A stretch of 64,000 nt of DNA, taken from the NCBI GenBank assembly GCA_039024895.1, contig JBCCPJ010000012.1, positions 1 through 64,000 of the forward strand, in the 5' to 3' direction. How positions within the stretch are numbered: the first letter of the stretch is position 1; each line of letters begins with the position of its first letter. This document shows positions 18,350-27,119 of this stretch, one piece after another. The position numbers and the translations under genes were made by a program. Below the pieces are notes generated by a model. It was not told where the DNA came from. It saw only the letters and a program-made list of their open reading frames with translations, and ran no database searches. Source of the stretch: JAJDOD01 sp039024895 (GTDB lineage: Bacteria > Pseudomonadota > Alphaproteobacteria > Rhodobacterales > Rhodobacteraceae).

Positions 18350-19144
18350 TCAGGTCAGAAGCTTGTCGACCTCTCCGGCTGAAATGCCATGCCTCAAGGG
18401 CGAGAAGTCGCCCTCGCCAAACATGGCGCGGGACGCGTCAAAGATCGCTTTGTGGGTGACACGCGCCAGGGCCGAGCCGAGGGAGAGACGGGCGGCGCCC
18501 ATCTCAGCATATTGGTCCTTGCTGTGTTGTGCGTAAGGCCCGGCAACGAGCACATTGACAGGTTTTTTCGTGGCCGCGATGACCCGTTGCAGGTCGTCCC
18601 AGGTTTTCGGCAGGGGAACATAGAGGCAATCGGCCCCGGCTTCGTCAAAGGCCCGGATACGGCGGAGCGCTTCCTCAATGTCGTAATGGCCGTTCATGAC
18701 GCCATCGGCGCGCGCCACCAGCACGAAATCCCGGGGCAGCCCGCGAGCGGCGGCGGCGGCGGCCCGGATGCGCTCCACCGCTTCCTCGAACGGGTAGGCG
18801 GCATCGTCGGGAAAGGCGGCATCCTCAATGCCGATACCCGCCAGTCCAACCTCTGCGGAGAGACGCACTGTTTCGGCGCAAATCTCAGGGCTATGCCCGA
18901 ACCCGTTCTCGAAATCGCCTGAGACGGGCAGGTTGACGGCGGCAACCAGGTCTTGCGCATGGGCTAAGGCCTCGTCACGGGTGACCGTGCCACCATCGGG
19001 GCGCCCAAGGGTAAAGGCGTGGGCCGCCGATGAGGTGGCTATGGCCTCTGCCCCGAGCGCTGCAAGCATTTTTGCGGAGCCCGCATCCCAGGCATTGGCG
19101 AGGATGAAGGGCGTGCCCGGGCGGTGAAGGTCGCGAAAGGTCAT
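18350..19144 (-). CDS. Isocitrate lyase / phosphoenolpyruvate mutase family enzyme
   Basis: 264-residue TIM-barrel enzyme of the ICL/PEPM superfamily, which makes or breaks C-C or C-P bonds of oxo-acids. Key features: FILANAWDAGSAKMLAALGA at the N-terminus, SGDFENGFGHSPE, the metal-binding GIEDA and LVARADGVMNG. The catalytic-loop Cys motif KKCG of true isocitrate lyase is not seen, so it belongs to the loosely defined 2-methylisocitrate-lyase-like or oxaloacetate-decarboxylase-like group; substrate unknown. It overlaps the upstream aminotransferase by four bases (ATGA), so the two are translationally coupled. Confidence 0.88.
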   Translation of the reverse strand: MTFRDLHRPGTPFILANAWDAGSAKMLAALGAEAIATSSAAHAFTLGRPDGGTVTRDEALAHAQDLVAAVNLPVSGDFENGFGHSPEICAETVRLSAEVGLAGIGIEDAAFPDDAAYPFEEAVERIRAAAAAARGLPRDFVLVARADGVMNGHYDIEEALRRIRAFDEAGADCLYVPLPKTWDDLQRVIAATKKPVNVLVAGPYAQHSKDQYAEMGAARLSLGSALARVTHKAIFDASRAMFGEGDFSPLRHGISAGEVDKLLT

Positions 19145-20319
19145 GCGGCGCGCTCCGTCAGGCCGTGATACGCGGCGGCAAATGTATCGAGGGCCCGGTG
19201 CAGCATGGTATCCTCGACCGTGAGCGCCAAGCGGATGTGACCGGCGGCCGCGTTGCCAAAGCTCTCGCCCGGCATGACGGCAATCTTGGCGGTATCGAGC
19301 AAATGGTGGGCAAAAGCCTCCCCCGAAAGGCCGGTGGGTCGGATATCCACCATGAGATACATGGCGGCTGTGGACGAGACGACCGCAAGCCCGTGGTTCT
19401 TCAACCGCTGCAAAGCCTCCCCATGGCGGCGCCGGAAGGGGGCCGCGATACTTTCTTCGAGACCCGCGCCCTGGCGCAGCGCGTATTCGCCCGCGTCCTG
19501 CACGAAACCGGGCACGCCATAGGTGGTGTGGGTGGTCAGATTGATGATGTGACCAATTGCTACTTCCGGGCCGATGATCCAGCCGAGGCGGCTGCCGGTC
19601 ATGGCATGGCTCTTGGATAGGGAGCCGATCACAAGGGTGCGGTCCGTCATCCGAGGCAGCTGGCGCGGTGACAGATGCGTGCCGGTCCAGATTTGCGTAT
19701 CATAGACCTCATCGGAGATCAGCCAGAGATCATGCTCGTGGCAAACCTCAGCGATCCCTTCGTACGTGTCGCGTGAATAGACAACCCCGGTCGGATTGTT
19801 CGGCGAATTCACCAAGAGAGAGCTTGCATGCGCCGCTGCGGCGGCAAGGTCCTCCAGCACCGGTTGAAAGCCCCGCTCCGCCAAGGCTGGGACGGCATGT
19901 GGGACCGCTCCAGCGCCGCGGATCGTCCCGGGATAGGTGGCATAAAAGGGGTCGATGAACAGCGCCGTGTCACCGGGATCGCAGGCCGCCAGATGCGCGG
20001 CAAACAACCCGGCCTGACCGCCGGGGACAATGACAACATTGTCGCGGGTCGTGGGTATGCCGCTGCGCTCTGTCACGCGAGCAGCGACCGTATCGCGCAG
20101 GCTGTCCGTGCCGGGCAAGGCGGCATAGCCCGTATGCCCGCCCATGGCAGAGGCGTGCATGGCCTCCAGAATTTCGGGTTCGGTGCGGCGGTCATGCTCG
20201 CCTATGGTCAATTCGACCACATCGATCCCGCGCGCGATCATATCGCGCGATTTGCGGTAGATGTCCCAGCCGTCGGAGCCGCCGCCCGTCAGTCCTTCGA
20301 TACGATCAGAAAGTTTCAT
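19141..20319 (-). CDS. Class I/II PLP-dependent aminotransferase
   Basis: 392-residue fold-type I aminotransferase. Visible landmarks: the PLP-pocket region VPGGQAGLFAAHLAA, substrate-binding NSPNNPTGVVYSRD, ISDEVYDTQIW, and Schiff-base lysine in VIGSLSKSHAMTGSRLGW. C-terminal Arg region is GHIRLALTVED. The family transfers amino groups between amino acids and 2-oxo acids; the substrate cannot be read from sequence. Start codon ATG at 20319 gives the usual MKLSDRIEGL N-terminus. Coupled to the ICL/PEPM gene downstream, which hints at a shared oxo-acid pathway. Confidence 0.9.
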   Translation of the reverse strand: MKLSDRIEGLTGGGSDGWDIYRKSRDMIARGIDVVELTIGEHDRRTEPEILEAMHASAMGGHTGYAALPGTDSLRDTVAARVTERSGIPTTRDNVVIVPGGQAGLFAAHLAACDPGDTALFIDPFYATYPGTIRGAGAVPHAVPALAERGFQPVLEDLAAAAAHASSLLVNSPNNPTGVVYSRDTYEGIAEVCHEHDLWLISDEVYDTQIWTGTHLSPRQLPRMTDRTLVIGSLSKSHAMTGSRLGWIIGPEVAIGHIINLTTHTTYGVPGFVQDAGEYALRQGAGLEESIAAPFRRRHGEALQRLKNHGLAVVSSTAAMYLMVDIRPTGLSGEAFAHHLLDTAKIAVMPGESFGNAAAGHIRLALTVEDTMLHRALDTFAAAYHGLTERAA

Positions 20320-20453
20320 AGCCGCCAGCTTGGAGGCATAAGGATTAAAGTCAAACCAAGAATGGTGAAGTCAGACTTCACTGAGTTTGATAGCTGGTGT
20401 CACCGGCATGGACAGACCAGCGCCGGTGGGAATTGGGTGTATGTTTTAAGGCT

Positions 20454-21083
20454 TCAGGCAAAGGCCCGCAGGACCACGTTCATGCGCCAGTGGGCGTCCT
20501 GTTCCTGAAACGTGAGGGACGTGAGCTCTGTCACCCCATCGATCAAGGCACCGGGGCTCAAGCCGTCGGCCGCCCGCGCGGCGCGCGCGCCAAAATCGGG
20601 ATAGACGCGGGCGGAGACGCCTATTTTGTCGTCATCGTCCTGGAACGGCTCGTTGCGAATACCCTGAGCATTGGCGGCAAGCCACAGCGCGTCCACATCG
20701 GGGGTGCCACCCGGTGTCTCGTCAGCGATATCTTGAACGGATTGCACAAACCCCGCGAAATCGAGCCTGCGATCATCGTCATCCGAATTGTCCTCTTCAA
20801 TGGCCCTTACGGCAAAGCCGAGGTAGGGGGCGTCCGCTGTCGGCGGCAGGGGCAAGGTCTGCGAACCGGAGAAGGCGAGTGGTGCCTCGCCGCCGCCAGG
20901 GGCTGTGACACCCCCATTGAAAACCGCGATGCCCGACTGGTTGAGAAGTAGTTCCGTTCGATGCCCGATTGTTATTGGCCGGTTGTGCCGCGTGGTCAGA
21001 AAAGCGAATTGAAGACGGGGATCGTCCCCGTTGCGATCTTCTTCCTTGAGAAGCGTGAGATTCCAGTTGAGTACAACGTCCAT
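20454..21083 (-). CDS. Hypothetical aspartate-rich protein
   Basis: 209 residues, no signal peptide or membrane segment, no family recognised. It has acidic clusters (EEDNSDDDDRRLDF, FQDDDDK) and a regular alternation that suggests a beta-rich globular fold, perhaps metal-binding. Codon use fits the neighbours. It lies between the aminotransferase gene and the divergent cysS, with 134 bases before the former. The start at 21083 is followed by MDVVLNWNLTLLKEED, and AAATTTTTGGAGGGCC upstream provides a good GGAGG ribosome site. Confidence 0.6.
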   Translation of the reverse strand: MDVVLNWNLTLLKEEDRNGDDPRLQFAFLTTRHNRPITIGHRTELLLNQSGIAVFNGGVTAPGGGEAPLAFSGSQTLPLPPTADAPYLGFAVRAIEEDNSDDDDRRLDFAGFVQSVQDIADETPGGTPDVDALWLAANAQGIRNEPFQDDDDKIGVSARVYPDFGARAARAADGLSPGALIDGVTELTSLTFQEQDAHWRMNVVLRAFA

Positions 21084-21340
21084 TTTTAAGGCCCTCCAAA
21101 AATTTCATTCTGCAATGGCGAGAGTAGGGCACAGTGCTGATTTGGCGGCAACCGTAGCTTTTGGGGATTCACGCTTTTCAAAACGCGCCATTCACGCTAT
21201 CACAATCCTATGACCAACGCCGCAACAACTCTCTGCTGCATTATCCGCTGACATACGTCGCGCGGGCCGGTCCTCTTTTCTCTCTCATCTGACCAAGCTA
21301 TGTCCCGCGCGGGAAACCCCTGCGTTTTAAAGGACGCGCC

Positions 21341-22921
21341 ATGACTGAGATCACGCTCTACAACACCGCCACGCGCTCGAAAGAGCGGTTCGATCCGATC
21401 GATCCCAATGATGTGCGGATGTATGTCTGTGGCCCGACGGTCTACGACCGCGCCCATATCGGCAACGCGCGTCCCGTGATCGTGTTTGATACGCTGTTCC
21501 GGCTGTTGCGCCATGTGTATGGGGAAGGTGCCGTAACGTATGTGCGGAACTTCACGGATGTGGATGACAAGATCAACGCCACGGCTCTGGCACGGAAAGA
21601 AGCCGGTGCGCCCGGCACCTTGGAAGAACTGATCGCCGATCGGACCGACGAGACCATTGGCTGGTATCACGCGGATATGGACGCGCTCGGGACGTTGCGC
21701 CCGAGCCAAGAGCCCCGGGCGACGGCTTTCATCGGCCAAATGATCGCGATGATCGACGGGCTGATCTCAAAGGGTCATGCCTATGCGGCAGAGGGCCATG
21801 TGCTGTTTCGCGTGCGCTCCTATGAACAGTATGGCGCGCTTTCGGGCCGGTCGGTTGACGACATGATCGCGGGCGCACGCGTTGAAGTTGCGCCGTACAA
21901 GGAAGACCCGATGGATTTTGTGCTCTGGAAGCCGTCCACGGACGAGTTGCCGGGCTGGGAGAGCCCATGGGGCAGGGGCCGTCCGGGCTGGCATATCGAG
22001 TGCTCGGCCATGGCCTATGACCTGCTCGGCGAGCGGTTCGACATCCATGGCGGCGGCAATGATCTGCAGTTTCCGCACCACGAGAACGAGATCGCGCAAT
22101 CGAAGTGCGCCGGCCACGCCTTTGCCAATGTCTGGATGCACAATGAGATGTTGCAGGTGGAGGGCAAGAAGATGTCCAAGTCCTTGGGCAATTTCTTCAC
22201 CGTGCGGGATTTGTTGGAGGGCAACTGGTCCGGCGGCTGGAAAGTCCCGGGGGAGGTGATCCGGTTTGTTTTCTTGTCGACGCATTACCGCAAGCCAATG
22301 GATTGGACCGAGGCGAAGGCGCGGGAGGCGGAGGCGACGTTGCGGAAGTGGTCGAAGGCTATAGAAGGGGTTAAGCCTGCGCAGGAGGTCGATCCGACCT
22401 TGCTTGAGGCTCTAACCGATGACCTGAATACCGCCGGTGCCATTGCCCGTCTTCATGCTCTGTTAAAGGAAGAAGATATAGCCACCCTCCACCGTTCGTT
22501 AACGTTAATGGGCATTAACCTTAACGCGCTCGGGGAAGGTGCTACAGGAGAGCTTTCTTCAGACGTTGCGGCCCTTGTTGACGAATTGATTGCCGAGCGT
22601 GCGTTAGCTCGGAAAAGTAAGGACTTTGCTCGCGCAGATGCATTGCGCGATGGTTTCGTCGCTGCAGGAATTCGCGTCGAGGATAGGGCGGAAAAGGCAT
22701 CATGGACATTGGAAAAGGACGTGATTGATAGTGCCAATTACTTTCAACGAGTGCGTGCCGCTTACCTTTCTGATGATGATGAAAGACTTCAAGCGGAACT
22801 AAAGAAGGCAAGTGATGCTGGCATCCATTTTTCCCAACTGGACCAATTGGATGTTTCTCCGGCTTGGCGCGGGATCCCTTCGGAGGACCACATAAGAAAA
22901 ACTTTGGAGGCGCTGAAATGA
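21341..22921 (+). CDS. cysS: Cysteinyl-tRNA synthetase with C-terminal extension
   Basis: Charges tRNA-Cys. 526 residues, longer than the common 460-500. The class I core is intact: zinc ligands near MYVCGPTVYD, HIGH-like RAHIGNARP, GWHIECSAM, HGGGNDLQFPHHENE and KKMSKSLGN. After the usual end of the anticodon-binding region (around RVEDRAEKASW) come some 60 more residues (starting VIDSANYFQRV) that I do not match to the family. The 3' third of the gene is visibly more AT-rich than its 5' part. Start ATG 21341 is 256 bases from the divergent hypothetical gene. A nested inverted-repeat element follows the stop. Confidence 0.93.
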   Translation: MTEITLYNTATRSKERFDPIDPNDVRMYVCGPTVYDRAHIGNARPVIVFDTLFRLLRHVYGEGAVTYVRNFTDVDDKINATALARKEAGAPGTLEELIADRTDETIGWYHADMDALGTLRPSQEPRATAFIGQMIAMIDGLISKGHAYAAEGHVLFRVRSYEQYGALSGRSVDDMIAGARVEVAPYKEDPMDFVLWKPSTDELPGWESPWGRGRPGWHIECSAMAYDLLGERFDIHGGGNDLQFPHHENEIAQSKCAGHAFANVWMHNEMLQVEGKKMSKSLGNFFTVRDLLEGNWSGGWKVPGEVIRFVFLSTHYRKPMDWTEAKAREAEATLRKWSKAIEGVKPAQEVDPTLLEALTDDLNTAGAIARLHALLKEEDIATLHRSLTLMGINLNALGEGATGELSSDVAALVDELIAERALARKSKDFARADALRDGFVAAGIRVEDRAEKASWTLEKDVIDSANYFQRVRAAYLSDDDERLQAELKKASDAGIHFSQLDQLDVSPAWRGIPSEDHIRKTLEALK

Positions 22922-22940
22922 CGCTCAACACAATCGTCAC

Positions 22941-23082
22941 GCCCGGTCGCAGACCGGGCAGCGCCCGACCCGCCCCCCAGGGCGGGCGCTTCTGCAACGT
23001 TACCAATAGAACTGCCGCTTGGGCAGCTTCGGCGTTTCAAGCTGTCCCAAGCCGCCCTCGGGTCGGGCGCTGCCCTGTCTGC
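22941..23082. repeat. Nested inverted-repeat element between cysS and cimA
   Basis: The 179 bases between cysS and cimA are almost wholly palindromic. Outer arms 22949-22972 and 23059-23082 pair over 24 bases with one mismatch. Inside are a stem at 23017-23029 / 23039-23052 (13 pairs, one bulge) and a G/C-rich hairpin around 22961-22989. Left arm also forms its own hairpin GCCCGGTC-GCA-GACCGGGC (22941-22959). It looks like a mobile palindromic unit or a strong RNA structure rather than a simple terminator; no T-run follows. Confidence 0.6.
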
Positions 23083-23100
23083 TGTGGAGGGCTTTGAGCG

Positions 23101-24732
23101 ATGAAGGAAACCCTCTCCCTTTTCGACACGACGCTCCGCGACGGGCAGCAAACCCAAGGCGTCCAGTTCTCCACCGAAGAAAAGGTGCAAATCGCCAAAA
23201 CACTCGATGCGCTCGGGCTCGATTACATCGAAGGCGGCTGGCCGGGCGCAAACCCGACCGACAGCGCCTTTTTCGACAGCCGCCCACAAACCAAAGCCAC
23301 CTTCACCGCCTTCGGTATGACCAAGCGCGCCGGGCGCAGCGCTGACAATGACGACGTGCTCGCTGCCGTCCTTAACGCCAACACGCCCGCTGTCTGTGTC
23401 GTCGGCAAAACCCACGATTTCCACGTTGAGACCGCACTTGGCATCACGCTTGACGAGAACCTCACCAATATCCGCGAAAGCATCGCGCATCTCAAAGCCA
23501 AGGGGCGCGAACCGCTCTTCGATGCCGAGCATTTCTTCGACGGCTACAAGGCCAACCCGGCTTACGCGCTCGACTGCCTGAAAGCGGCCCATGGGGCCGG
23601 TGCAAGGTGGGTCGTCCTCTGCGATACCAATGGCGGCACGCTGCCCCATGAAATCGGGGAGATTACCCGCGCCGTCATCGCCAGCGGTATCCCCGGCGAT
23701 CATCTTGGCATCCACACCCATGACGACACCGGCAATGCCGTTGCAGGCAGCCTCGCGGCCGTGGATGCGGGCGCGCGCCATATTCAAGGCACGCTGAATG
23801 GTCTTGGGGAACGCTGCGGTAATGCCAATCTGACGACGCTGATCCCGACGCTGCTGCTCAAGGAGCCTTACGCGTCACGCTATGAGATCGGCGTCACCGT
23901 TGACGCGCTTGCGACACTCACCCGCGCGAGCCGGATGCTCGATGAAATCTTGAACCGCGTGCCGCTACGCTCCGCACCTTATGTGGGCACCTCCGCCTTT
24001 GCCCATAAGGCCGGATTGCACGCGAGCGCCATACTTAAGGACCCCACCACCTATGAGCATGTCGACCCCGCCCAGATTGGGAACCAGCGTATCGTGCCCA
24101 TGTCCAACCAGGCCGGGCAATCGAACCTCATCCAACGGCTCACCGAGATGGGCCTGGACGTCAAAAAGGGCGATCCGGCGCTGGCGCGTATCCTCGATGA
24201 AGTCAAACGCAAGGAAACCGACGGCTATGCCTATGACAGCGCGCAGGCCAGTTTCGAACTGCTGGCGCGGCGCGAACTTGGCCTAACGCCAGATTTCTTC
24301 GATGTGGAGCGCTACCGGGTGATTTCTGAACGGCGTCGCAACGCCAGGGGCGAGATCGTCGTGGAATCGGAAGCGGTTGTGACGATTTCGACCCGAGACG
24401 GGGCGAAGACCAGCTATTTCAAGAACGAACACGCCCAAGACATCGAAGATAACGGCCCGGTCAACGCGCTCTGGCAGGCGCTCAAATCCGACATGGGGCC
24501 GTACCAGGCCCAGATCGAGCATGTCCACCTGACCGACTTCAAGGTGCGCATTACCCAAGGGGGGACCGAAGCCGTGACCCGTGTGATCATCGACTTCGCG
24601 GATGATGCGGGTCGCGCCTGGGCCACCGTCGGCGTCTCGTCGAACATCGTCGACGCTTCCTTTCAGGCCCTCCACGACGCGATCCTCTGGAAATTGCTGC
24701 AAGAACATCGACCGGCGGAGGCCGCTGAATGA
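23101..24732 (+). CDS. cimA: (R)-citramalate synthase
   Basis: Condenses acetyl-CoA and pyruvate to citramalate, entry to the threonine-independent isoleucine route. The 543 residues include the HMGL-like TIM barrel with LFDTTLRDGQQTQGV, the metal ligands in the HTHDDTGNAVA motif and GNANL, and the C-terminal LeuA-type allosteric domain (about residues 400-530) expected for isoleucine feedback. The DGQQTQG variant of the DTTLRDGxQ motif is typical for CimA rather than 2-isopropylmalate synthase. Ribosome site GGAGGG is nine bases upstream. It overlaps the next methyltransferase gene by four bases. Confidence 0.92.
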   Translation: MKETLSLFDTTLRDGQQTQGVQFSTEEKVQIAKTLDALGLDYIEGGWPGANPTDSAFFDSRPQTKATFTAFGMTKRAGRSADNDDVLAAVLNANTPAVCVVGKTHDFHVETALGITLDENLTNIRESIAHLKAKGREPLFDAEHFFDGYKANPAYALDCLKAAHGAGARWVVLCDTNGGTLPHEIGEITRAVIASGIPGDHLGIHTHDDTGNAVAGSLAAVDAGARHIQGTLNGLGERCGNANLTTLIPTLLLKEPYASRYEIGVTVDALATLTRASRMLDEILNRVPLRSAPYVGTSAFAHKAGLHASAILKDPTTYEHVDPAQIGNQRIVPMSNQAGQSNLIQRLTEMGLDVKKGDPALARILDEVKRKETDGYAYDSAQASFELLARRELGLTPDFFDVERYRVISERRRNARGEIVVESEAVVTISTRDGAKTSYFKNEHAQDIEDNGPVNALWQALKSDMGPYQAQIEHVHLTDFKVRITQGGTEAVTRVIIDFADDAGRAWATVGVSSNIVDASFQALHDAILWKLLQEHRPAEAAE

Positions 24733-25448
24733 ATTGGGAAGCGTTCTTTCAGGTGCACCGTGACCTTCCCCGCGAAGGACCTGGGGAGGCTGCAGACGTG
24801 CATTGGGCCCTCGATATGGCAGGCACACCGGCGGGCGCACGCATTCTGGACGCTGCCTGTGGCCCCGGCGCCGATTTGGTGACCCTGGCGGAGGCGCGGG
24901 AACAGGCCCGTGTTCTCGGTGTGGAAAAGCAAGCGCATTTTGTCGAAGACGCCCGCCGCCGCGTCGCGAAATATGGTGGCCGCGTAACCGTCGATGAGGG
25001 CTCCTACATGGAACTCAAGGGGCTTTTCGACCTGATCTGGTGCGCAGGCGCCGTTTATTTCCATGGTATCCAAGATGTGCTCCGCACCTGGGGCCCGCAT
25101 TTGGCCCCCGGTGGCGCCGTCGCCTTCAGCGAACCGGCCTTGATTACGACACCCGCCACTGATGCGGTGCGCGCTTTTTGGGAAGGCGAAGGCGAGATCA
25201 AGGATCAGGCCGGGATCGAAACACAAATCCGCGCTGCCGGCTGGGGCATCGTCGGCCAACGTTGGGTGATCGGCGCGCCATGGGCGGAATACTACGGTCC
25301 CATGTCCGCCCGGCTTGACCAGTTGGAGGAAAGCGAGCCCTCTCCCGAGGTCGCGGAAGTGATTGTGATGACCCGACGGGAAATTGCCATTTGGCACGAA
25401 GTCCGCAGCGAGATCGCCTACAGCCTCTTCGTCGTTCGTCCGGTATGA
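24729..25448 (+). CDS. SAM-dependent class I methyltransferase
   Basis: 239 residues with a Rossmann fold: motif I is ILDAACGPGADLVTLAEA, followed by GVEKQAHFVEDARRR and the later IWCAGAVYFHGIQDVLR. It resembles small-molecule or protein methyltransferases of the UbiE/COQ5-like set; substrate unknown. It overlaps cimA upstream and the squalene-synthase-fold gene downstream by four bases each (ATGA), so the three form a tightly coupled operon. Confidence 0.85.
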   Translation: MNWEAFFQVHRDLPREGPGEAADVHWALDMAGTPAGARILDAACGPGADLVTLAEAREQARVLGVEKQAHFVEDARRRVAKYGGRVTVDEGSYMELKGLFDLIWCAGAVYFHGIQDVLRTWGPHLAPGGAVAFSEPALITTPATDAVRAFWEGEGEIKDQAGIETQIRAAGWGIVGQRWVIGAPWAEYYGPMSARLDQLEESEPSPEVAEVIVMTRREIAIWHEVRSEIAYSLFVVRPV

Positions 25449-26206
25449 GCCTGCAAGCCTGTGCCGATCTGGTTTCAAAAGGGGACCCCGACCGTTTTCG
25501 TGCGGCTATGGCGGCGCCCGTAGCCGGGCGGCGGGTGCTCCTGCCGCTTTACGCCTTCAACGTGGAGGTGGCGCGGGCACCCTGGGTCACTTCTGAGCCA
25601 ATGATCGGTGAAATGCGCCTGCAATGGTGGCGCGACGCGCTGGAGGAAATCGCCAAAGGCGGTCCCGTCCGGAAACATGAGGTGACGACGCCGATGGCGG
25701 ACATCCTCGATGCCCAGGGTGCAGAATTGCTGGATAGAACCGTCGCGGCGCGCCGTTGGGACCTCTATTCTGACCCCTTTGAGGATGACGCCCATCTGCA
25801 AGACTATCTCGACGGGACCGGCGGACGGTTGATGTGGGCCGCAACGCGCGCTCTCGGGGCCACGGCAGACATGGAAACCCGCATCCGCGCCTATGGAACG
25901 GGGACTGCGCTCGCGCGCTTTCTCATGGCCGTACCAAACCTCAAATCCCGGGGGCGTTTGCCATTGCTGGATGAAACACCGACGGGCATCCGCGCCCTCG
26001 CAACCAAAGCGCGCGCGGATATGCCCAACATCCAGACGCTTCGCCGTGCCCTTCCGGCCCCGGCGCGCGCCGGCCTGTTTGAAGGTTTGCAGGCCCCGCT
26101 GATCCTGGACCAGGCGGGTCGGAACCCCGAACGCGTGGCCGATGGGACCCTCGGCATCAGCGAGTTTCGCAAGCGTATCGGGCTGCTCAAAGCCAGTTTC
26201 ATGTGA
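25445..26206 (+). CDS. Squalene/phytoene synthase-fold protein, NDUFAF6-like (putative complex I assembly factor)
   Basis: 253 residues with trans-isoprenyl synthase fold but without the aspartate-rich DxxxD motifs needed for diphosphate binding. In their place is LYAFNVEVARAPW, and MIGEMRLQWWRDALEEI follows; both strongly recall mitochondrial NDUFAF6, a respiratory complex I assembly factor. From family knowledge, such proteins are not expected to make squalene or phytoene, so this is probably an assembly factor for NADH dehydrogenase; the assignment is an inference. ATG 25445 overlaps the stop of the methyltransferase gene. An upstream in-frame start at 25391 would overlap that gene by 58 bases and is less likely. 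Confidence 0.75.
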   Translation: MSLQACADLVSKGDPDRFRAAMAAPVAGRRVLLPLYAFNVEVARAPWVTSEPMIGEMRLQWWRDALEEIAKGGPVRKHEVTTPMADILDAQGAELLDRTVAARRWDLYSDPFEDDAHLQDYLDGTGGRLMWAATRALGATADMETRIRAYGTGTALARFLMAVPNLKSRGRLPLLDETPTGIRALATKARADMPNIQTLRRALPAPARAGLFEGLQAPLILDQAGRNPERVADGTLGISEFRKRIGLLKASFM

Positions 26207-26231
26207 CGATTGTCATGCGCGCGCGCGCAGA

Positions 26232-26286
26232 CTTCTTCTGTCTGAATACCTCGGGGTGAAGCCCGAAGGGCGAGGGGCAGCGCCCC
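26232..26286 (-). repeat. Rhodobacterales-type intergenic palindromic repeat, copy 2
   Basis: On the plus strand CTTCTTCTGTCTGAATACC, then CTCGGGG, a GCCC-GAA-GGGC hairpin and finally GGGGC-AGC-GCCCC (26274-26286). On the minus strand it matches the layout of the copy at 18297-18349. It lies in the convergent space between the NDUFAF6-like and rhomboid genes and may end transcription of either. Confidence 0.55.
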
Positions 26287-26293
26287 TAAGCGG

Positions 26294-27028
26294 TCACCGT
26301 CGGCGGCGCACACGCGGCACGGAGGTTTGCACATGCCTGTACTGGGCTTCGGGATGCGGCGGGTGCCCTTCGGTGCGCCGCCAGAAGGCCGGACCACCGC
26401 GTTTTCGCCAGAGCGGCACGGTCATCACCAGCCCGGCGACGAAACCGCCCGCATGGGCCCAATAGGCGACGCCGCCCATATCGGTCGGCGTCATCGACCC
26501 TTGTACCAATTGCAAGCCGAACCATGCACCAAGCACAATCCACGCAGGCACAGGGATAATCCGAAAAATAACGATAAGGATCAGCAGGATATCAACGCGC
26601 GCTTTCGGAAACATCAAGAGATAGCCGCCCATGACGCCCGCAATTGCGCCGGAGGCACCGACCATGGGAATAGTGCTTGCGGGGTCAGAAACAAACTGCG
26701 CCGCTGCCGCCGCGAGGCCACCGAGAAGATAAAAGATAAGAAACCCAACATGTCCCATCTGGTCTTCCATATTGTCGCCAAAGACCCAGAGGAAGAGCAT
26801 ATTGCCCGCCAGATGCATGATGCCACCGTGTAAAAACATGGACGTCACGAAAGTGGTTGTTGACGCGTTTGCGGGCACAAGGCCCCATTCAAAGAAGAAA
26901 AGCCCGAGCGCACGCGGGTCCTGAAACAGGCCGAAGTAACTGACGAAGACAGCAATATTGATCGCAATAAGCGCCCAAGTCACATAGGGCGTTCGCAGGG
27001 ACGGGTTGTGGTCACGAATGGGAAACAT
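26294..27028 (-). CDS. Rhomboid family intramembrane serine protease
   Basis: 244-residue polytopic membrane protein with six predicted helices. The first follows FPIRDHNPSLRTPYVTWAL. HGGIMHLAGNMLFLWVFG contains the conserved His-Asn of helix 2, GASGAIAGVMGG holds the catalytic Ser, and AYWAHAGGFVAG the catalytic His, so the dyad is complete. It should cleave membrane-spanning substrates within the inner membrane. The frame opens at 27109, but ATG 27028 is chosen because the family N-terminus starts there. Convergent with the NDUFAF6-like gene and divergent from the TPR gene. Confidence 0.92.
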   Translation of the reverse strand: MFPIRDHNPSLRTPYVTWALIAINIAVFVSYFGLFQDPRALGLFFFEWGLVPANASTTTFVTSMFLHGGIMHLAGNMLFLWVFGDNMEDQMGHVGFLIFYLLGGLAAAAAQFVSDPASTIPMVGASGAIAGVMGGYLLMFPKARVDILLILIVIFRIIPVPAWIVLGAWFGLQLVQGSMTPTDMGGVAYWAHAGGFVAGLVMTVPLWRKRGGPAFWRRTEGHPPHPEAQYRHVQTSVPRVRRRR

Positions 27029-27119
27029 GGGCGCCAACGGAGCGGCTTTGCCGGGAAACGTCAAGGGGCGCGCCGCCCTCTCCCTTGACGATTGGCACCG
27101 GGCAGCCACTTACTTACCC

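Noticed and set aside
22864..23097. 77-codon plus-strand frame after cysS
   Set aside because: Consists of translated palindromic repeat with no protein-like composition.
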